From a virus, in the IMG/VR virus record IMGVR_UViG_3300025127_000023, positions 1 to 64,000 of that record: DNA of 64,000 nt. One strand, 5' to 3'. Numbering within the stretch: position 1 is the stretch's first letter; each line of letters opens with the position of its first letter. Position numbers and translations under genes: made by a program. The notes beneath the pieces were generated by a model. The model searched no databases. It was given only the letters and a program-made list of their open reading frames with translations, and was not told where the DNA came from. Of this stretch, positions 61,850 to 64,000 are shown piece by piece.

Positions 61850-63913
61850 ATGACGAAGGACGCACTATCGGGACACACAGCCGCGCAAAATACGCTTGGC
61901 GCAGACGGATTGAGAGATGGAGATGCGATGTCATCAGCGACATTGACGAATACGCTACAAGGCATTCATGGTAGTGGACTTCTGCGCTTGGAAGACAACG
62001 CATTCACCGCGTCAAACCGCAACAACCCTATGCTTCAACCGGGCGCAATAACAAGAGCATCAGCATTCACTTTGACAATCACAGGAGGATATGTTGTGCT
62101 TGATGGTGTGCTATACGAGTTCGCAGGTGGTCCGGGCGGTAGCGCAACAATGACATTGGGCGACGCAAATCACGGTTCGGGTGGTGTTGCTTTAGCCGCA
62201 ACGGGAGAAGAAGCACTGTATGTCATTTATGTCGCGGCAAACAACGGAATATCCAATGTTCACTACGAAGGTGGGAGTCCGGTCAATGTTTCAAATGGCC
62301 TTTATCCGACCATTCCTTCTCAATATCTTACAGATTATGACACTGCAAACGCAAACACCAACATGAAAACGGTTGTGTTGGCTGTTGTTCGCGTCAAATA
62401 CAAGTCATCGGGTGGAGGCTCGCATAGTGTTGACATTCAAGAAATCAACGATAAGCGCGTATTCCTGCCTTCTTCTATTCGCTACATGCCTCCGGTATCG
62501 TCGGGTGGTTTAGCAAGCAACAGGGTAAGTGATGGAAGCGCAGAAGGTATCAACACAATGACGCACCTCAAAGACTTGCTACACACAGCAGGAGATGCGG
62601 GCGATATAGCAGTAGGCGACAGCATTACTGCGCTATGGCCGAGCCATCCACGATACGATTTATCGGCAGACCCGCAAGTAGCCGCAACATCAAGCAACCC
62701 CGGATTCGGTCAAGGACCATCGCGAGGAAAAGACCTTGATGGGAATTATGTCAAGAACGCATTGTATTTTGCAGGACGCAACAACGAAGGCACAGGACAT
62801 TACTCGGTGCGCCTTGACGGACAAGGCGTTGAAGGGTCGCAAACAGAAATCACAGGGAGCATCACAAAAACAATCACTTCCGATGGAGATTCTTTTATCA
62901 TGCTCAAAGTCGCGGCAGGTCAAGCCGTGACACTAAACCCCGAAAGAGATGCAAGCGCGAACTACAAGTTTCCCGAAGGCCATATCATTGAAGTCTGCAA
63001 CGAGGGTGTTGCGGGCAAAGGAAACATTGTGTTTGACAATCAAACATCACCTGCGGGCGTAAACGCAACATTGACTCCCGGCGACCGCGCTACTTTCGTG
63101 TATGAGGGTAGCAAGTGGATGAGTTGCAATTATCCGATTGCGGGCGGTGGAGTGACAGATGGCGACAAAGGCGACATTACCGTGAGCAGTGGTGGCAATA
63201 CTTGGACGATTGACAACGACGCAGTGACTTACGCGAAGATACAAGATGTGTCCGCAACAAACAGATTACTCGGTCGTGATAGCGCGGGTGCAGGTGTGAT
63301 TGAAGAAATCAGCCCTGCTGATGTGCGGACCATGTTGAATGTCGCTGATGGCGCAACAGCCAATGCGGGAACAGTGACGAGCGTAACCGGCACACTACCC
63401 ATCAGTTCAACGGGTGGTGCAACACCGGCAATCAGCATCGGGGCGGCATCGGGAACTGCCGCAGGTTCAATGAGTTCCGCGCACTTCACTAAACTAAACG
63501 GAATTGCTACGGGCGCGACAGCATATACTGACCTCAATGCGGTATCGGCAGTTGAAACCGCAGGTTCTATCACATTAGCGACTACGGCGACTTTTAGAGC
63601 ATCAAGAAGCATTGTTCTGCCCGTCGCCGCCGCGACTCTTCAACTTGATAGAGGATTACACGCGGGAGTGGTTGTGATATGCCCCGGTGGTCAAGCAGTC
63701 AATCTCCCCGACCCTGCGGCGGCACAAGACGGAGATACCTATGTGGTTATCAATGTCAATGTGCCTACAACGGGAGCGATTACAATTGATAGAAGCGGCT
63801 TTGGTGGTCAAGTTTTGAACGGTGCGCCTACAAATGGTTCGCTTCCCGCGCATGAGGCTGTTACTATAATTTACACAGGCGCGGTGACAGGTTGGTATGG
63901 AATAGGATTGTGA
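61850..63913 (+). CDS. Tail fibre protein
   Basis: A 687-residue protein, ATG 61850 just after the previous stop. The N-terminal 300 residues are beta-rich (FTLTITGGYVVLDGVLYEFA). Residues about 470-560 hold classic tail fibre elements: LLGRDSAGAGVIEEISPADV with RTMLNVADGATAN, a Thr/Ser/Gly section (TSVTGTLPISSTGGATPAIS) and SAHFTKLNGIATGATAY. The last 100 residues form a small beta head domain with GQAVNLPDPAAAQDGDTYVV, likely the receptor-contacting tip. It belongs to the adhesion apparatus with the giant protein. Fibre ends are the fastest-evolving parts, so this is where host range may be set. Confidence 0.88.
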   Translation: MTKDALSGHTAAQNTLGADGLRDGDAMSSATLTNTLQGIHGSGLLRLEDNAFTASNRNNPMLQPGAITRASAFTLTITGGYVVLDGVLYEFAGGPGGSATMTLGDANHGSGGVALAATGEEALYVIYVAANNGISNVHYEGGSPVNVSNGLYPTIPSQYLTDYDTANANTNMKTVVLAVVRVKYKSSGGGSHSVDIQEINDKRVFLPSSIRYMPPVSSGGLASNRVSDGSAEGINTMTHLKDLLHTAGDAGDIAVGDSITALWPSHPRYDLSADPQVAATSSNPGFGQGPSRGKDLDGNYVKNALYFAGRNNEGTGHYSVRLDGQGVEGSQTEITGSITKTITSDGDSFIMLKVAAGQAVTLNPERDASANYKFPEGHIIEVCNEGVAGKGNIVFDNQTSPAGVNATLTPGDRATFVYEGSKWMSCNYPIAGGGVTDGDKGDITVSSGGNTWTIDNDAVTYAKIQDVSATNRLLGRDSAGAGVIEEISPADVRTMLNVADGATANAGTVTSVTGTLPISSTGGATPAISIGAASGTAAGSMSSAHFTKLNGIATGATAYTDLNAVSAVETAGSITLATTATFRASRSIVLPVAAATLQLDRGLHAGVVVICPGGQAVNLPDPAAAQDGDTYVVINVNVPTTGAITIDRSGFGGQVLNGAPTNGSLPAHEAVTIIYTGAVTGWYGIGL

Positions 63914-63917
63914 TACC

Positions 63918-64000
63918 ATGTGGGGAATGACAGCGATGAAGAAAGGCACTTCTATGAAAGACAAGAAGAAGCGCGCAGGTGGAGGTGCGCCACCATCAAC
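63918..64000 (+). CDS. Start of a further gene, cut by the window edge
   Basis: ATG 63918 follows GTGATACC and opens a frame that stays open to the last base (27 codons). The product begins MWGMTAMKKGTSMKDKKKRA and then GGGAPPS. It is basic with a Gly/Pro end; too short to assign. Confidence 0.6.
   Translation, partial: MWGMTAMKKGTSMKDKKKRAGGGAPPS

Overview
The window reads as the morphogenesis region of a large tailed double-stranded DNA virus (Caudoviricetes, HK97-type head, tail with a tape measure). The recognisable landmarks lie in the classical order: probable small terminase, large terminase, portal, prohead protease with an acidic scaffold-like tail, HK97-type major capsid protein, head-tail connector, tail tube, G/GT tail chaperones, tape measure, distal tail, giant tip/fibre protein, tail fibre. 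All genes but one are on the + strand, tightly packed and often overlapping (ATGA, TGATG, TAATG, TTGA). Most have a GGAGGTGAT-like ribosome binding site, and several use TTG or GTG. I see no integrase, DNA polymerase, lysis gene, tRNA or CRISPR array; those functions, if present, lie outside. The host cannot be fixed from the sequence. A marine archaeal virus (for example of Poseidoniales/Marine Group II) is my leading guess, from the Arf-like GTPase and the many zinc-knuckle and small 'marine phage' proteins, but this is inference.

Layout. 1-7.5 kb: a 2,500-residue protein, probably incomplete at its 5' end, with DnaJ-like zinc motifs. 7.5-10.9 kb: a compact cassette of small membrane proteins around a Ras/Arf-type GTPase, the best candidate for an undescribed system. 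10.86-11.15 kb: the only antisense gene, a zinc-ribbon protein. 11.2-17 kb: probable small terminase and several low-complexity, possibly virion-internal proteins. 17-23.8 kb: large terminase, four small Cys-rich/basic/winged-helix proteins, a LAGLIDADG protein, a portal with two inserted zinc motifs and three small proteins. 23.8-29.9 kb: a 2,022-residue protein whose C-terminal part looks like an ATP-dependent DNA ligase core that has lost its catalytic residues. 29.9-39 kb: protease/scaffold, capsid protein, small head proteins, two SAP-like proteins, connector and tail tube. 39-42.7 kb: tail chaperones with a textbook -1 frameshift signal, a short tape measure and a distal tail candidate. 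42.7-59.7 kb: one 5,657-residue protein filling over a quarter of the window. 59.7-64 kb: fibre-type proteins and the start of another gene.

How the parts work together (inference from family knowledge). Terminase pumps DNA through the portal into a prohead built on the scaffold-like tail of the protease protein. Small decoration and connector proteins seal the head. The tube assembles on the tape measure with G/GT chaperone help, and the giant protein with its accessory fibres forms the adhesion apparatus. A striking window-wide property, by eye, is the absence of GATC, GTAC and AGCT, with TCGA, ACGT and CTAG apparently absent too, which suggests strong restriction-site avoidance.
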